This document shows positions 6,901-14,364 of a stretch of 23,408 nucleotides of DNA, piece after piece. The translations under genes were made by a program, and so were the position numbers. Source of the stretch: a virus. Position 1 is the stretch's first letter. Each line of letters starts with the position of its first letter. The notes beneath the pieces are model-generated. The model was not told the origin of the DNA. It ran no database searches and saw only the letters and a program-made list of their open reading frames with translations. The stretch covers positions 1-23,408 of IMG/VR virus record IMGVR_UViG_3300048136_000203. One strand, written 5' to 3'.

Positions 6901-9491
6901 TTATCGTCATCACCACTGTAAGTAGTTTGGCCGGATGTAGATGTGTATGTAAATCTTTCTGAGGTACCGTTGACCGCTGAACCGGCAGATTGCCATCCAG
7001 AAGATCCGTATACCTTCATGATGTTTGCAGTTGTATCGAAATATAGGGCTCCGACTACAAGTGCATCACCGTCGTTATCTACTGTAGGCGCACTGGATTT
7101 TGCACCGAGATAACGATCATCAAAACTATCATATGAAGCGGCGGCGGCTGTCGCGCTGGATGCCGCATTGCTTTCGCTTGTAGAAGCGGCTGACGCTGAG
7201 TTTGCGGCCGCTGTTGCACTGTTAGCCGCATTAGTAGCCGAAGTCGCGGCCGCTACAGCGGATCCGTGAATTGTATCTACATAGCTCTTTCTAGCAAGAT
7301 CATTAGCGTTAACTGGGTCTGCTGATGTCGTAATTTTGTTTGTACCAATATTGATGTCACCAGTCATGGTGCCACCCGCCGTAGCTAGTCGAGTATCTCG
7401 CTGTGCGTCGGTGTAGGCTTTAGTTGATGCATCTTGAGCATTTGTAGGATCTGTAACGCCAGTAACTTTATTAGAGCCCATAGCGATAGCACCCGACATG
7501 GTGCCGCCAGACAGGTTCAGTTTTAGGGCGTCATTAGTATCTACATAGTTCTTAGTTGCCGCATCTTGAGCCGCTGAAGGATCACCCATACCAGTGATCT
7601 TGTTTGTACTCATTGCGATTGCGCCAGTCATCGTACCACCGGCTTTCGGTAGCTTAGTCGCAATCTCGGCTGAAATTGTTGCACTGAAGTTAGGATCGTC
7701 ACCTAATGCGGCGGCAAGCTCGTTCAGTGTATCAAGTGTACCCGGGGCTGAGTCTACGAGGTTTGCTACCTCAGTATCTACATAACTCTTATTAGCCGCG
7801 TCTGAGTTAGCCGTAGGGGTAGGTAGACCAGTGACTTTTGCACCGCCTGACATAGTCAGGTTGCCAGTCATACTGTCGCCAGCCTTGGTAACTTTTAGGG
7901 CGTCGTTAGTATCGACATAATTCTTGGTGGCCGCGTCTTGTGCATCAGTTGGGTCAACGACGTTAGTAAGCTGAGTATTAGTAAAGTTTGCTGTACCGTT
8001 AACCACCACATCATTAAACGTAGAGGTTCCAGAACTTGCAGTGATATTACCCGTAACGTCACCCGTTACATCTCCAGTAATATCCCCGGTTACGTTACCT
8101 GTAACATTACCTGTGACGTTACCCGCCACATTGCCCGTTAGGGAGCCTGTAATGCCGCCAGAGGACGTTAGAGTAGTAAAGGCACCAGAAGCCTCAGTTG
8201 TGCTTCCTATTGCCGTACCGTCGATTACACCGCCATTAATATCTACTGTAGCAAGCGTTGCCTGACCAGTTGTGCTTACTGTTGTAAATGAACCAGCAAC
8301 CGCTGTACTTGCACCAATTACTGTGTTGTCAATTGTACCACTGTCAATATCAACCTTACTGATATTTACTTCGCCGTTGCCAGCCGGAGTAAGATCAATA
8401 TTACCGTTAGTATTAGTGCTGGTAATCGCATTACCATTAATATTGATGTTATCAATTTGAGCTTCAGTAACCGCTGAATTGGTACCCAATGTGATACCAT
8501 CTACAGAGCCGCCGTTAATATCGGCTGTAGTTACTGAACCTAGATTAGAAACTGTTGCAGAACCGAAGTTAACTGTGCCGTCTGCCGTTAGTCCTGTAAA
8601 TGACCCGGCCGCACGAGTTCCCGCACCAAGTACAGTGCCGTCAATGTTACCGCCGTCGATGTCTGCGCTATCGGCGTTAAGCTGATCAATCTCAGCAATT
8701 CCGTCGATATATAAATTACGCCATTCAGATCCGCTGGCACCTAGGTCATAAGTGTCGTCGGCTGATGGGATTAGATGTGAAGCTACGCCCGCTGTTACTG
8801 TTACCGTATCAGACGCCGCGTTACCAAGTGTAACGTTACCATTAGCATTAAGGTTACCTGTAACCGCAAGATCAGCACTAGCTGTTACGTTTCCACCCAA
8901 AGTACTGATACCAGTGAGTGTGAAGTTCCCACCTACTACAGCATTAGAAGTAACAGTAAGGATACCACCGATATCGGTGTTACCAGTACTCGACATAGTA
9001 TCAGCATTGATATCATCAATGTATCCGATACCATCGATATATAAATCTTTGAACTGAAGTGTAGACGTACCGATGTCCACGGTATTCGTGACTTTCGGTG
9101 CGATAATGTTAGTGTTGCTTATTGCCGCTAACGTGACCCAATTTGCATTGTTGGTTGTATTGTAGAGACAGAGATGGGTGTAACCGGTGGAGGAGTTGAT
9201 CCAGATCGAACCGGGGGCGTAGCCCTCAGTGTTATCATTGGAACTTGTTGGGTCGGTCGTGGCGGTCGTGTTGTTGAGTCCACCAACACCGCCATGAGCA
9301 GGAGGAAGATACCCAGATACAGAAGTAACCAAGTTAATTTTCGGCCCATTGCCTGTCGTTCCATCGTGTGCGTGTCCTGTGCTTCCATTAAATGCGGCTA
9401 AAAGTTGGTTAAACTCAGCATTCAATGGCGGAGCGGTAATGTTAGCTCCGTTAATAATGGAAGCAACTGATTGTCTAGTATATCCTGCCAT
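3960..9491 (-). CDS. Giant tail fibre protein with repeats and C-terminal LamG-like domain (1843 aa)
   Basis: The start ATG overlaps the stop of the hub gene (TAATG); GGGAG lies 6 nt upstream. Approximate layout by residue: 1-130 N-terminal attachment region (INGANITAPPLNAEFNQL); 135-440 repeats of the type DIDGGNIDGTVLGAG and LYIDGI; 448-484 tetrapeptide repeat GNVT/GDVT; 520-740 five copies of an (A/S)xKxYVDT unit, well known from phage fibres; 742-786 Ala/Ser-rich helix, probably a trimeric coiled coil; 843-917 an Ig-like insert related to one in the hub; 1150-1430 a region with SDGGAWRKRTQH and TDGGVNIIHHDDTV; 1600-1775 a concanavalin/LamG-like domain (FCITYWAKFSS, NLELWINGRL); 1776-1843 DKLLYVATSQGTSVF, resembling a propeller blade. 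It would be the main adsorption fibre. The LamG-like domain suggests glycan recognition; that is inference from fold. Confidence 0.9.
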   Translation of the reverse strand: MAGYTRQSVASIINGANITAPPLNAEFNQLLAAFNGSTGHAHDGTTGNGPKINLVTSVSGYLPPAHGGVGGLNNTTATTDPTSSNDNTEGYAPGSIWINSSTGYTHLCLYNTTNNANWVTLAAISNTNIIAPKVTNTVDIGTSTLQFKDLYIDGIGYIDDINADTMSSTGNTDIGGILTVTSNAVVGGNFTLTGISTLGGNVTASADLAVTGNLNANGNVTLGNAASDTVTVTAGVASHLIPSADDTYDLGASGSEWRNLYIDGIAEIDQLNADSADIDGGNIDGTVLGAGTRAAGSFTGLTADGTVNFGSATVSNLGSVTTADINGGSVDGITLGTNSAVTEAQIDNININGNAITSTNTNGNIDLTPAGNGEVNISKVDIDSGTIDNTVIGASTAVAGSFTTVSTTGQATLATVDINGGVIDGTAIGSTTEASGAFTTLTSSGGITGSLTGNVAGNVTGNVTGNVTGDITGDVTGDVTGNITASSGTSTFNDVVVNGTANFTNTQLTNVVDPTDAQDAATKNYVDTNDALKVTKAGDSMTGNLTMSGGAKVTGLPTPTANSDAANKSYVDTEVANLVDSAPGTLDTLNELAAALGDDPNFSATISAEIATKLPKAGGTMTGAIAMSTNKITGMGDPSAAQDAATKNYVDTNDALKLNLSGGTMSGAIAMGSNKVTGVTDPTNAQDASTKAYTDAQRDTRLATAGGTMTGDINIGTNKITTSADPVNANDLARKSYVDTIHGSAVAAATSATNAANSATAAANSASAASTSESNAASSATAAAASYDSFDDRYLGAKSSAPTVDNDGDALVVGALYFDTTANIMKVYGSSGWQSAGSAVNGTSERFTYTSTSGQTTYSGDDDNGNALGYDAGFLDVYLSGIKLVNGTDFTATSGNSIQLASGAATGDILEVITYGTFTLSNQSLSDMTDVNTGGVSTNDLLAYNGTNFVPTSSPTVTGLTTTGNINLGDNDKLVFGANTDLEIFYNGATNVIKSTTSNIELKVNGGGNFKVGDEFGNFLFAVNDNSNVELYHGTSPSLKFETTATGVTVAGEVVASSLDISGDVDIDGTTNLDAVDIDGAVDMASTLSVNEIDLKAIAETKTFNANDIFVYDTSKDSDGGAWRKRTQHTSWYNEASSSTRSSRKEFPAVAVLAFNTNQQLEIYDADDPDLPLWARYTNFTQDSGSVAKVRAKDGVVTCCQRALTGGFSGNGFFQLSFVGDFFFSNIGSVFSTYRQGRYNGLYTSSFDFKIQGDRTTPKYVLNSYDINGIDVTVRPGAPIDPETGLPKQTILLATDGGVNIIHHDDTVIKKGGGVYGSVVAHEEHYIAKGSGDDITVHRWHDNDGTINYTKGERRYNGNPATQYHPHLYGNGGFVRSLGKNNFVHGTGAHLTLYSEAGNSGRTSLQANIKHDSNTGWQVGDNLLTTLSDSDTVDVTGSELISNSSNFSNTTNWYLDNSNVSSGTIATLTTSSNNLIFTHSDTNSAWDGFGTSATLEVGKKYIIESNIVAVNAMNVLRISDTSNQHDADISTNSFQTTGTHYFTFTATATTMYFHWNGYNNTSTITLSNFSVRLAQDDRSTINGGIGVHGSITKSSVATGADLVSYSGFSASNYLQQPYNSAFQFGTGDFCITYWAKFSSVGGQSIYSTVGTGTNSGTEGIAGNTAGAGPLGFAVYTNGIQSSGRTNCGFNITPTLNQWHCIQNIRRSGNLELWINGRLDATAPNSTNINATDSFTRIGAWSNGTHGGSTSLSLFRVSATAPSPEQIKKIYHDEKTLFNTGAKAILHGSSNTGVQSAFYDDVDKLLYVATSQGTSVFSGLQRVSNTTTATTAGVSASNGLMVEE
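8043..8157 (-). repeat. 12-bp tandem repeat coding for GNVT/GDVT tetrapeptides
   Basis: About nine 12-nt units in a row encode Gly-(Asn/Asp)-(Val/Ile)-Thr inside the giant fibre. The codons differ between units (ggt/ggg/gga/ggc, aat/aac/gat/gac), so the protein period is better kept than the DNA. That points to selection for the tetrapeptide rather than recent slippage. The block separates the upstream beta repeats from the YVDT repeats. Confidence 0.85.
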
Positions 9492-11332
9492 TAACGTCTC
9501 CCAGCAATGCTGAATTCAAATACAATTCCTTGAATACTGTAGGGATCGAAGTCCCCAAGAGTAACGAAGGTGAGTTGGGTGGCGTACGCAGAGCCCTGAA
9601 TACTGGTTGTAATGATGGGCTTCTCTGTACCACCGTAGATGATGTTTGCTCCTGCATAATTAATATTCTTACCTTTATATCGAACCGGTGCGCCTTTAGA
9701 CTCTTGTGTGTAGGATGCTGGTACGGCTGTATTGATATCTTCCCAGTCGTATGCCACCGCCATGTTCATTGTCAGAGGGCCTTCAGCGCGAATAAACGTA
9801 TTCGTTTTTCTCATCACCTTCTTCACTTCTGTGTCTCCAAAGTCGAAGAAGGGTGTTGTGTAGACGGCCAATATGTCGTTGCCGTCAAAAGTGTTGGTTT
9901 TCTCTTGTTGGTATACTTTACCGTTGTAATCACCGTGGAGTACTAGCTCCGAGGTGTTCACATATTCGGAGTCACAACAACTGGCTCGTATGCCAATTAA
10001 CTCTCCGAACTCCCAGCCTAATCTTTGGTCAGCGGATCTAAGTCCTCCGATAATTCCAAAGCTGTCTGCCGTAAAAGCATCGTTATCATCACCAACAAAA
10101 TATCGAAGTTGAGATTTGCTTCGTATCACCACACCATTTAAGGTGTCTAAATTGTAATCTTGGGGTAGAGAGGTCAGAAGTTGCTGAATATCTTTACTAA
10201 TTGTTTCAAGTTCGACATCACCAATTCTAGAGGTACCCGCAACTGGACGAAGTCCATCTGGGGCGAGAAACACCAAGTCACCACCGATTTCCAACACAGA
10301 GTCTCGTGCGATACATCCAACATTCGTAGTAATCTGGTCTAAAACAAATCCGGCTGATACATCTGGTGATATCTTCTTGATACCATTGCTACCGAATACA
10401 AACAGATCTCCTCGGAATGGTTTGAACTGTACAACATCGAACCCTACTGCTACTTGTCCCGCGCCGGAACTAGCTGAAAAATTAAGTGGGTTCAGTGGGG
10501 CAGAATGAGCGACAGTCGCTTGTGCTACCCTATCTCCTCCAAAGAATAAGTGGTTCTCAAATGCATCCACCAATTCTGGCCTTGCGAGGGCGTTTGGCCC
10601 CCCGGGGTCACTGTCCGTTCCTGCGCCTGTTGGGCTTATGGATTTCCAGTTAATGCCATCAAATACGACAGCGTTGTTTACCCCATCGACAAAACAGATC
10701 TTGTTACCGTCGCCAAAGTTAAATGTAACGTGGCGGAGTTTATTTACTGATCTTATTCCGTCTTTGAAATTGTGGGTAATACCTGTTGAGTATTTAGACC
10801 ATTGAGCGAACGCTACATGCTTGTAAAAGTTGTACTCATTGGTGTCTACTACGATGGTATCACCGGCTGTTGCTCCCGAAGTTAGCGTGACTGTATTACC
10901 GCTTATGGTGTAGTCAGTATTGTTCGAAAGCGTGGTACCGTTTTTAGTAACCACTGTGTTCGCGGTGTTGTTAATCTCTAGTGATCTAGAGTTATCATCG
11001 TTACCCGTGAACGCCGTTTGACCGGCTGTTGCAGTGTAGGTAAATACTTTGAGTTTCCTAACTGCTATGACGATAGTTGTATCTAGGTTATCGTCTTTGA
11101 AAATCGCTACCGATAAAACTTTACCTTCAGCGTTTAGTGGATCTACTTCTGCATGTTGGGCGTTGTAAGGTACGAAACCTTCAATCCTACGGTATCCACC
11201 AAATAAGCTAACTTCGTAGTTAACTAATCGGGTTGCAGAACCCGGGCTGTTTTCACTTAGGTCTAGGTGGTTCTCGTTACTGTTAAGACCCCCACCGCAT
11301 ATGACCTTATACGATTGAACTCGATCCGCCAT
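9491..11332 (-). CDS. Tail hub / packaged-DNA stabilisation (gp10-like) beta-propeller protein (613 aa)
   Basis: The protein begins MADRVQSYKVICGGGLNSNE. Its body is a series of beta repeats: FVDGVNNAVVFDGINWKSIS, then FENHLFFGGDRVA, KPFRGDLFVFGSNGIKKIS, LEIGGDLVFLAPDGLRPVAG and ELVLHGDYNGKVYQQ. This propeller-like series, coming directly after a small adaptor gene, fits the hub or nozzle at the end of a short tail, as in P22 gp10-like and T7 gp12-like proteins. Residues 97-166 (nt 10835-11044) form an inserted Ig-like domain (FTYTATAGQTAFTGNDDN through AGDTIVVDTNEY) that has a relative in the giant fibre. AGGG lies 7 nt before the ATG, 1 nt after the previous stop. Exact assignment to the P22-type or T7-type family is open. 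Confidence 0.8.
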   Translation of the reverse strand: MADRVQSYKVICGGGLNSNENHLDLSENSPGSATRLVNYEVSLFGGYRRIEGFVPYNAQHAEVDPLNAEGKVLSVAIFKDDNLDTTIVIAVRKLKVFTYTATAGQTAFTGNDDNSRSLEINNTANTVVTKNGTTLSNNTDYTISGNTVTLTSGATAGDTIVVDTNEYNFYKHVAFAQWSKYSTGITHNFKDGIRSVNKLRHVTFNFGDGNKICFVDGVNNAVVFDGINWKSISPTGAGTDSDPGGPNALARPELVDAFENHLFFGGDRVAQATVAHSAPLNPLNFSASSGAGQVAVGFDVVQFKPFRGDLFVFGSNGIKKISPDVSAGFVLDQITTNVGCIARDSVLEIGGDLVFLAPDGLRPVAGTSRIGDVELETISKDIQQLLTSLPQDYNLDTLNGVVIRSKSQLRYFVGDDNDAFTADSFGIIGGLRSADQRLGWEFGELIGIRASCCDSEYVNTSELVLHGDYNGKVYQQEKTNTFDGNDILAVYTTPFFDFGDTEVKKVMRKTNTFIRAEGPLTMNMAVAYDWEDINTAVPASYTQESKGAPVRYKGKNINYAGANIIYGGTEKPIITTSIQGSAYATQLTFVTLGDFDPYSIQGIVFEFSIAGRR

Positions 11333-11333
11333 G

Positions 11334-12056
11334 TTAGTACCCTGCTATTTCAGACGAACTTTTTTTGTTCCTAAAAATGCGCGTATCGTACACTTCTTCG
11401 TACTTATTAATGAAAATGCCTTGCATGTTTTTGATGCCTTGCTGGAACACTTGCAGTGTTACGCCAGCGGCTTCCGGGTTATCTCTGAACATATACATGT
11501 AGTACAGAGCCCCATCGATAATTACGTTGTCGTAACTATCTGGAATTCTTGTCTGATCATCAAACGCTGTTAGACCAACGTTGTTTAGATAGTATTTAAA
11601 CTGGAGTGTGTAGGCTTTGTCTGGTGACGGACTTACTCCATAACCATTACCGTGGGCCGGGAAAACATATTCCGGGCAACGTACCCCGGTGGGCCCTGCG
11701 TCGTCGTCTTTGTCCTTGTGATAACGGAAATAGACATCACGATCTATAAACTCTAGGCGTTTGTTACTTACGCCAAGTGAGTCATTCTTTTGTATTTGAA
11801 AGGTGTTCCAGTCAACCACCTTGAAAAACGAAGGCCAAGAGTACTCTTCTTGACCAACAGCTAAAACCTGTGTGTGTTGAGCGGCATTAAACGGCCACTC
11901 ATACTCTGCTTGGTTAATCTGACCTATAGAATCTAGAATAGCATCTTTCGCTAAAGTCTGGACGCCGCGAGTATTCGAGAAGTCAGCTTCAGAGATTTCT
12001 ACCTCGTTCATCCGACGAAGCAGTTTGTTGGTTAAAGTCAGATAGGTAGATGCCAT
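11334..12056 (-). CDS. Head-to-tail adaptor, tail tubular protein A-like (240 aa)
   Basis: The sequence begins MASTYLTLTNKLLRRMNEVE and has KDAILDSIGQINQAEYEWPF, then QEEYSWPSFFKVVDWNTFQI, DRDVYFRYHKDKDDD and TRIPDSYDNVIIDGALYYMY. A helical first part (residues 1-55), a beta-rich middle and a long helical C-terminus that includes DNPEAAGVTLQVFQQGIKN match adaptor proteins that sit between portal and tail in short-tailed phages (T7 gp11 and P22 gp4 as functional analogues). The length is as expected. The start lies only about 20 nt past the T-tract of the capsid terminator, and I see no good Shine-Dalgarno sequence, which is unusual here. It is followed after 1 nt by the hub gene, its expected partner. 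Confidence 0.75.
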   Translation of the reverse strand: MASTYLTLTNKLLRRMNEVEISEADFSNTRGVQTLAKDAILDSIGQINQAEYEWPFNAAQHTQVLAVGQEEYSWPSFFKVVDWNTFQIQKNDSLGVSNKRLEFIDRDVYFRYHKDKDDDAGPTGVRCPEYVFPAHGNGYGVSPSPDKAYTLQFKYYLNNVGLTAFDDQTRIPDSYDNVIIDGALYYMYMFRDNPEAAGVTLQVFQQGIKNMQGIFINKYEEVYDTRIFRNKKSSSEIAGY

Positions 12057-12075
12057 AGGTTAAATTACTCTAAGT

Positions 12076-12110
12076 AAAAAAAGGGTAACCCCCCGAAAGA
12101 GGTTACCCTT
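12076..12110 (-). terminator. Strong intrinsic terminator after the capsid gene
   Basis: The minus strand reads AAGGGTAACC (12101-12110), a 10-nt loop, GGTTACCCTT (12081-12090), then a T-run (12076-12082). The 10-bp stem is perfect. It starts 6 nt after the capsid stop codon. It would cut most transcription here, keeping coat mRNA abundant and tail mRNA lower through read-through. Confidence 0.93.
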
Positions 12111-12116
12111 AAAGCG

Positions 12117-13193
12117 TTATGCCAAGTTGTAGTTAGCAGTCATGATCGCTTCTGGACGAAGGATCTTACGGCCATACAGTTGCATACCACGAACGATATC
12201 AGCAAAAGATGCTGTATCACGGTAGCTTTCTGTCTTAGCAAGTTGCTGTGCAGTTGCGATAGCTGAATCATGTCCTGCTACCAACACACCAAAGTTCTCT
12301 TCAGAACCGACAGAGGCAGAAGAGCCCGGGCCAGTACCGAAGTAAGGTAGGTTGTTAGACTTATAAACACGGAAGCCACGGATAAGACCATTTCCAACAC
12401 GGCCGTTACGAATTTCTTCGCCACCACCGAAGTCTGCGTTAACAAACTTGGAGTCTTCATCCATTAGCAACTCGTAGAACACTGGATCTGCAACGAACCA
12501 ACGTCCTTCTGAGTCAACATTCGCCTCGTCCATCTTACGAGCCATACGGTTCAAGATAGCAAGAGGTGAAGTGATTGCACCAGCACCACCACCAGCGGCA
12601 GTAGGAATCGAAGTCAGAGCGTGTGTATCCGCGTCTGCTGATCCACCCAAGTCAGAACCACCGAAGTCAGTGATGTCTAGCTTGTTAGCTACTAGCAGTT
12701 CGTCTGAACCAGCACTTGCATCGGCCTTAGTACCGTTTGCGGCTGAACGAACAATCCATGCAGTACCACCTGAGTTACGCTCGTAACCAGACAGATAACC
12801 TAGCACTTCTTGGTCGAAAGTGTCGCTCAAACGGAAAGCCGCACGGTCTGTTGCCAGATCCATGAAGTTAACGTGAGAGTGAGCCGCTTCGATATCGTCA
12901 ACCTTGAACATGAAGTAGTTCGCTTGGTCAACAACAAGGCTGAAATCAGCGTCTGACAAGTCTTGAGCGGCTACAGTTGTACCACGCTTATAGTCAGAAA
13001 CAGTGATTTCTGGTTCTTTGATAATACGGACTGAGTCACCATAGTTGGCGATCTCACCCATGTAATCCGTATTGGTGATGTCTTCTACTACAGAAGATTT
13101 GCGGAAAGCCTTTTGAACTTTCTGCGAGTAAATGACAGGACTAAAGTTACCGTTGGGAAGGTTACTATACCCTGACGCGCTTGGAAAAGCCAT
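12117..13193 (-). CDS. Major capsid protein, HK97-fold (358 aa)
   Basis: The protein begins MAFPSASGYSNLPNGNFSPV. Features typical of coat proteins are: a short N-terminal arm (residues 20-35, VIYSQKVQKAFRKSS); an E-loop-like stretch (NYGDSVRIIKEPEITVSDYK); a spine region (YFMFKVDDIEAAHSHVNFMD, then RLSDTFDQEVLGYL); an Ala/Gly-rich central insertion (about 155-205); ILNRMARKMDEANVDSEGRW with FVADPVFYELL (A-domain); and RGFRVYKSNNLPYFG with a late MQLYGRKILRPEAIMTANYN strand. The ribosome binding site AAGGAG lies 7 nt before the ATG, the best in the structural block. Its own candidate promoter (13471-13500) is upstream and a strong terminator follows, so it is set up for high expression. It follows the scaffold gene, the usual order. 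Confidence 0.93.
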   Translation of the reverse strand: MAFPSASGYSNLPNGNFSPVIYSQKVQKAFRKSSVVEDITNTDYMGEIANYGDSVRIIKEPEITVSDYKRGTTVAAQDLSDADFSLVVDQANYFMFKVDDIEAAHSHVNFMDLATDRAAFRLSDTFDQEVLGYLSGYERNSGGTAWIVRSAANGTKADASAGSDELLVANKLDITDFGGSDLGGSADADTHALTSIPTAAGGGAGAITSPLAILNRMARKMDEANVDSEGRWFVADPVFYELLMDEDSKFVNADFGGGEEIRNGRVGNGLIRGFRVYKSNNLPYFGTGPGSSASVGSEENFGVLVAGHDSAIATAQQLAKTESYRDTASFADIVRGMQLYGRKILRPEAIMTANYNLA

Positions 13194-13244
13194 AGTTCAT
13201 CTCCTTTTAGATGTTATGAAATTCAACACCAGTCAATTTGTACG

Positions 13245-13264
13245 AACTCAGCTATTGCTGAATT
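13245..13264 (-). repeat. Hairpin in the capsid leader
   Basis: AATTCAGC and GCTGAGTT form an 8-bp stem (one G-T pair) around an AATA loop, about 50 nt before the capsid ATG. There is no T-tract after it, so it could be an mRNA processing or stabilising structure rather than a terminator. Confidence 0.4.
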
Positions 13265-13360
13265 ACGCCACTAGTGTCGTTACAAAACAGAAGGGATAGC
13301 TTCATGAAGGGCTAAGTGAGACGGGGTATCTTCCGAGGAAGGGCCTTTTCAACTTAGGTA

Positions 13361-13439
13361 ACTTTAGAATTAAACTTCTGAAAATAGGGAAGGGTGAGGT
13401 AGGAAAGTATGATAAAACTAAAGTAAGACTTTAGAATTA
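13361..13439. repeat. 12-bp direct repeat actttagaatta
   Basis: Identical copies are at 13361-13372 and 13428-13439, 67 bp apart in the capsid leader. The right copy forms one arm of the small terminator-like hairpin. It could be a protein site or a chance duplication. Confidence 0.45.
13414..13434 (-). terminator. Weak terminator or attenuator hairpin upstream of the capsid gene
   Basis: The minus strand reads CTAAAGT, a CTT loop, ACTTTAG, then TTTT. The 7-bp stem is AT-rich, so a weak terminator is expected. It lies about 30 nt after the start predicted for the promoter at 13471-13500, which is the layout of an attenuator. Confidence 0.4.
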
Positions 13440-13470
13440 CATAGGTTTCGGCTCTGATATTATTAAGGTT

Positions 13471-13500
13471 GTTATACCACAATAACTAAGTGTTTAGCAA
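13471..13500 (-). promoter_or_regulatory. Candidate extended -10 promoter for the capsid gene
   Basis: Minus strand: -35 TTGCTA (13495-13500, 4 of 6), 18-bp spacer, -10 TATAAC (13471-13476, 5 of 6), with TGG directly before the -10 box (extended -10, TGn). It begins 6 nt past the scaffold stop codon. Confidence 0.5.
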
Positions 13501-13505
13501 GTGGT

Positions 13506-14291
13506 TTAACGCGCTCCGCCAGTTACATCGTAATCGAACAATCCCTTTTTGATCGAATCCATGATCGCGGCTTCATTCTTTTCGTATTCGGCCGGTGTCA
13601 TAGACTGTACCTGACTTTCCTTGAATGAAGACTTTCCACCTGTTGGGGCGGCTACACCACTTCGGCCTACGGCTTGAGCGGCAAGACTTACATTCTTGGA
13701 TCTCTTTTTACGGATGCCCTTGTCGGCTTTGTAGAGGTCAATTGCTCTAGCGGCCGCTCGTGCATCTGTATTGTTCTTGTACAAGGCGTCCTGAACGTAT
13801 TTTGGTTGTTCAGTTACCCAGTTATGAAATTCTTTGGTTGCACGGATGGTGTCAAAGTCTGGGTGGAACTTCTTGAGTTCTAGAAGAGCTTTTTCAGTCT
13901 TGATGTTCTTTTGCTCTTTTTTGATCTCTTCGAATTCCATTTTAGCATCAGTTACGGCCTCTTGGACACGTTTCTGTGCAATGGTATCCACAATCTTTGC
14001 GACATCAGGATATTTTTTACTCCAAGCATCAACTTCTTCTTCCGTTTTAGGGAACCTGATTTGAGCTTTTGTAGCATCCGACAATTGTTGACGGACTTGT
14101 TGGATCTCCTGATCTCGTTCTGCCATTTGCTGTTGCATGTGGCGTCTTAGATCACCATAACGTTTTTTAAACGTTTCTTCCTCTGGGTTAGCAGAGGCTT
14201 TTGGTTCAGCTTGAGTTTGAGGTTGAGCCTGAACATTCTCAACAACGGGATCATCTAGCGTATCCCGATACGCATTTTTATATTTAGCCAT
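13506..14291 (-). CDS. Capsid assembly scaffold protein (261 aa)
   Basis: The sequence is highly charged and mostly helical. It opens MAKYKNAYRDTLDDPVVEN, then a Gln/Pro/Ala-rich linker (20-40). FKKRYGDLRRHMQQQMAERD begins a coiled coil (about 42-72), and a second coiled coil lies at about 105-140. The segment KFHPDFDTIRATKEFHNWV and DALYKNNTDARAAARAIDLY (about 140-190) is a conserved pattern in scaffolds of this phage type as I recall it. The basic, Gly/Ser-rich C-terminus suits interaction with coat protein. It is directly upstream of the major capsid gene, where scaffolds are normally found. AGGAGA lies 3 nt before the ATG. No protease motif is visible, so a P22-like reusable scaffold rather than a protease-scaffold fusion is likely. 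Confidence 0.85.
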   Translation of the reverse strand: MAKYKNAYRDTLDDPVVENVQAQPQTQAEPKASANPEEETFKKRYGDLRRHMQQQMAERDQEIQQVRQQLSDATKAQIRFPKTEEEVDAWSKKYPDVAKIVDTIAQKRVQEAVTDAKMEFEEIKKEQKNIKTEKALLELKKFHPDFDTIRATKEFHNWVTEQPKYVQDALYKNNTDARAAARAIDLYKADKGIRKKRSKNVSLAAQAVGRSGVAAPTGGKSSFKESQVQSMTPAEYEKNEAAIMDSIKKGLFDYDVTGGAR

Positions 14292-14320
14292 ATTTCTCCT
14301 GATGGGGGCCGTTAAAGTAG

Positions 14321-14336
14321 ACTAGCCAAAGCTAGT
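14321..14336. repeat. Small inverted repeat between genes
   Basis: ACTAGC and GCTAGT are perfect 6-bp arms around a 4-nt loop in the 73-bp gap before the scaffold gene. There is no T-tract on the minus strand, so termination is doubtful. An RNA processing hairpin is possible. Confidence 0.35.
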
Positions 14337-14364
14337 GGTTTATGCGGGTAGCCCGGGCCGCAAA

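Larger units (their letters stand above)
13194..13505 (-). other. 312-bp non-coding leader between scaffold and capsid genes
   Basis: No frame here looks coding. It holds a candidate promoter at its upstream end, a small terminator-like hairpin, a 12-bp direct repeat, two further hairpins (CTTCC/GGAAG at 13330-13341, and 13245-13264) and the capsid ribosome binding site. In a region where neighbours otherwise overlap or are a few bases apart, a gap of this size points to a regulated leader. Confidence 0.7.

Noticed and set aside
8043-8157. Possible CRISPR array or minisatellite
   Set aside because: The 12-nt period is in frame, has no spacers, and encodes a tetrapeptide repeat inside the fibre.
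9128-9388. 86-aa minus-strand frame inside the start of the giant fibre
   Set aside because: It is a shadow frame within a clear coding region, with Thr/Pro/Arg-rich residues of no known pattern and no ribosome binding site.
758-9491. S74-peptidase (intramolecular chaperone) domain at a fibre C-terminus
   Set aside because: No SD or SK dyad context or helical chaperone tail is visible at the end of any of the fibre proteins.
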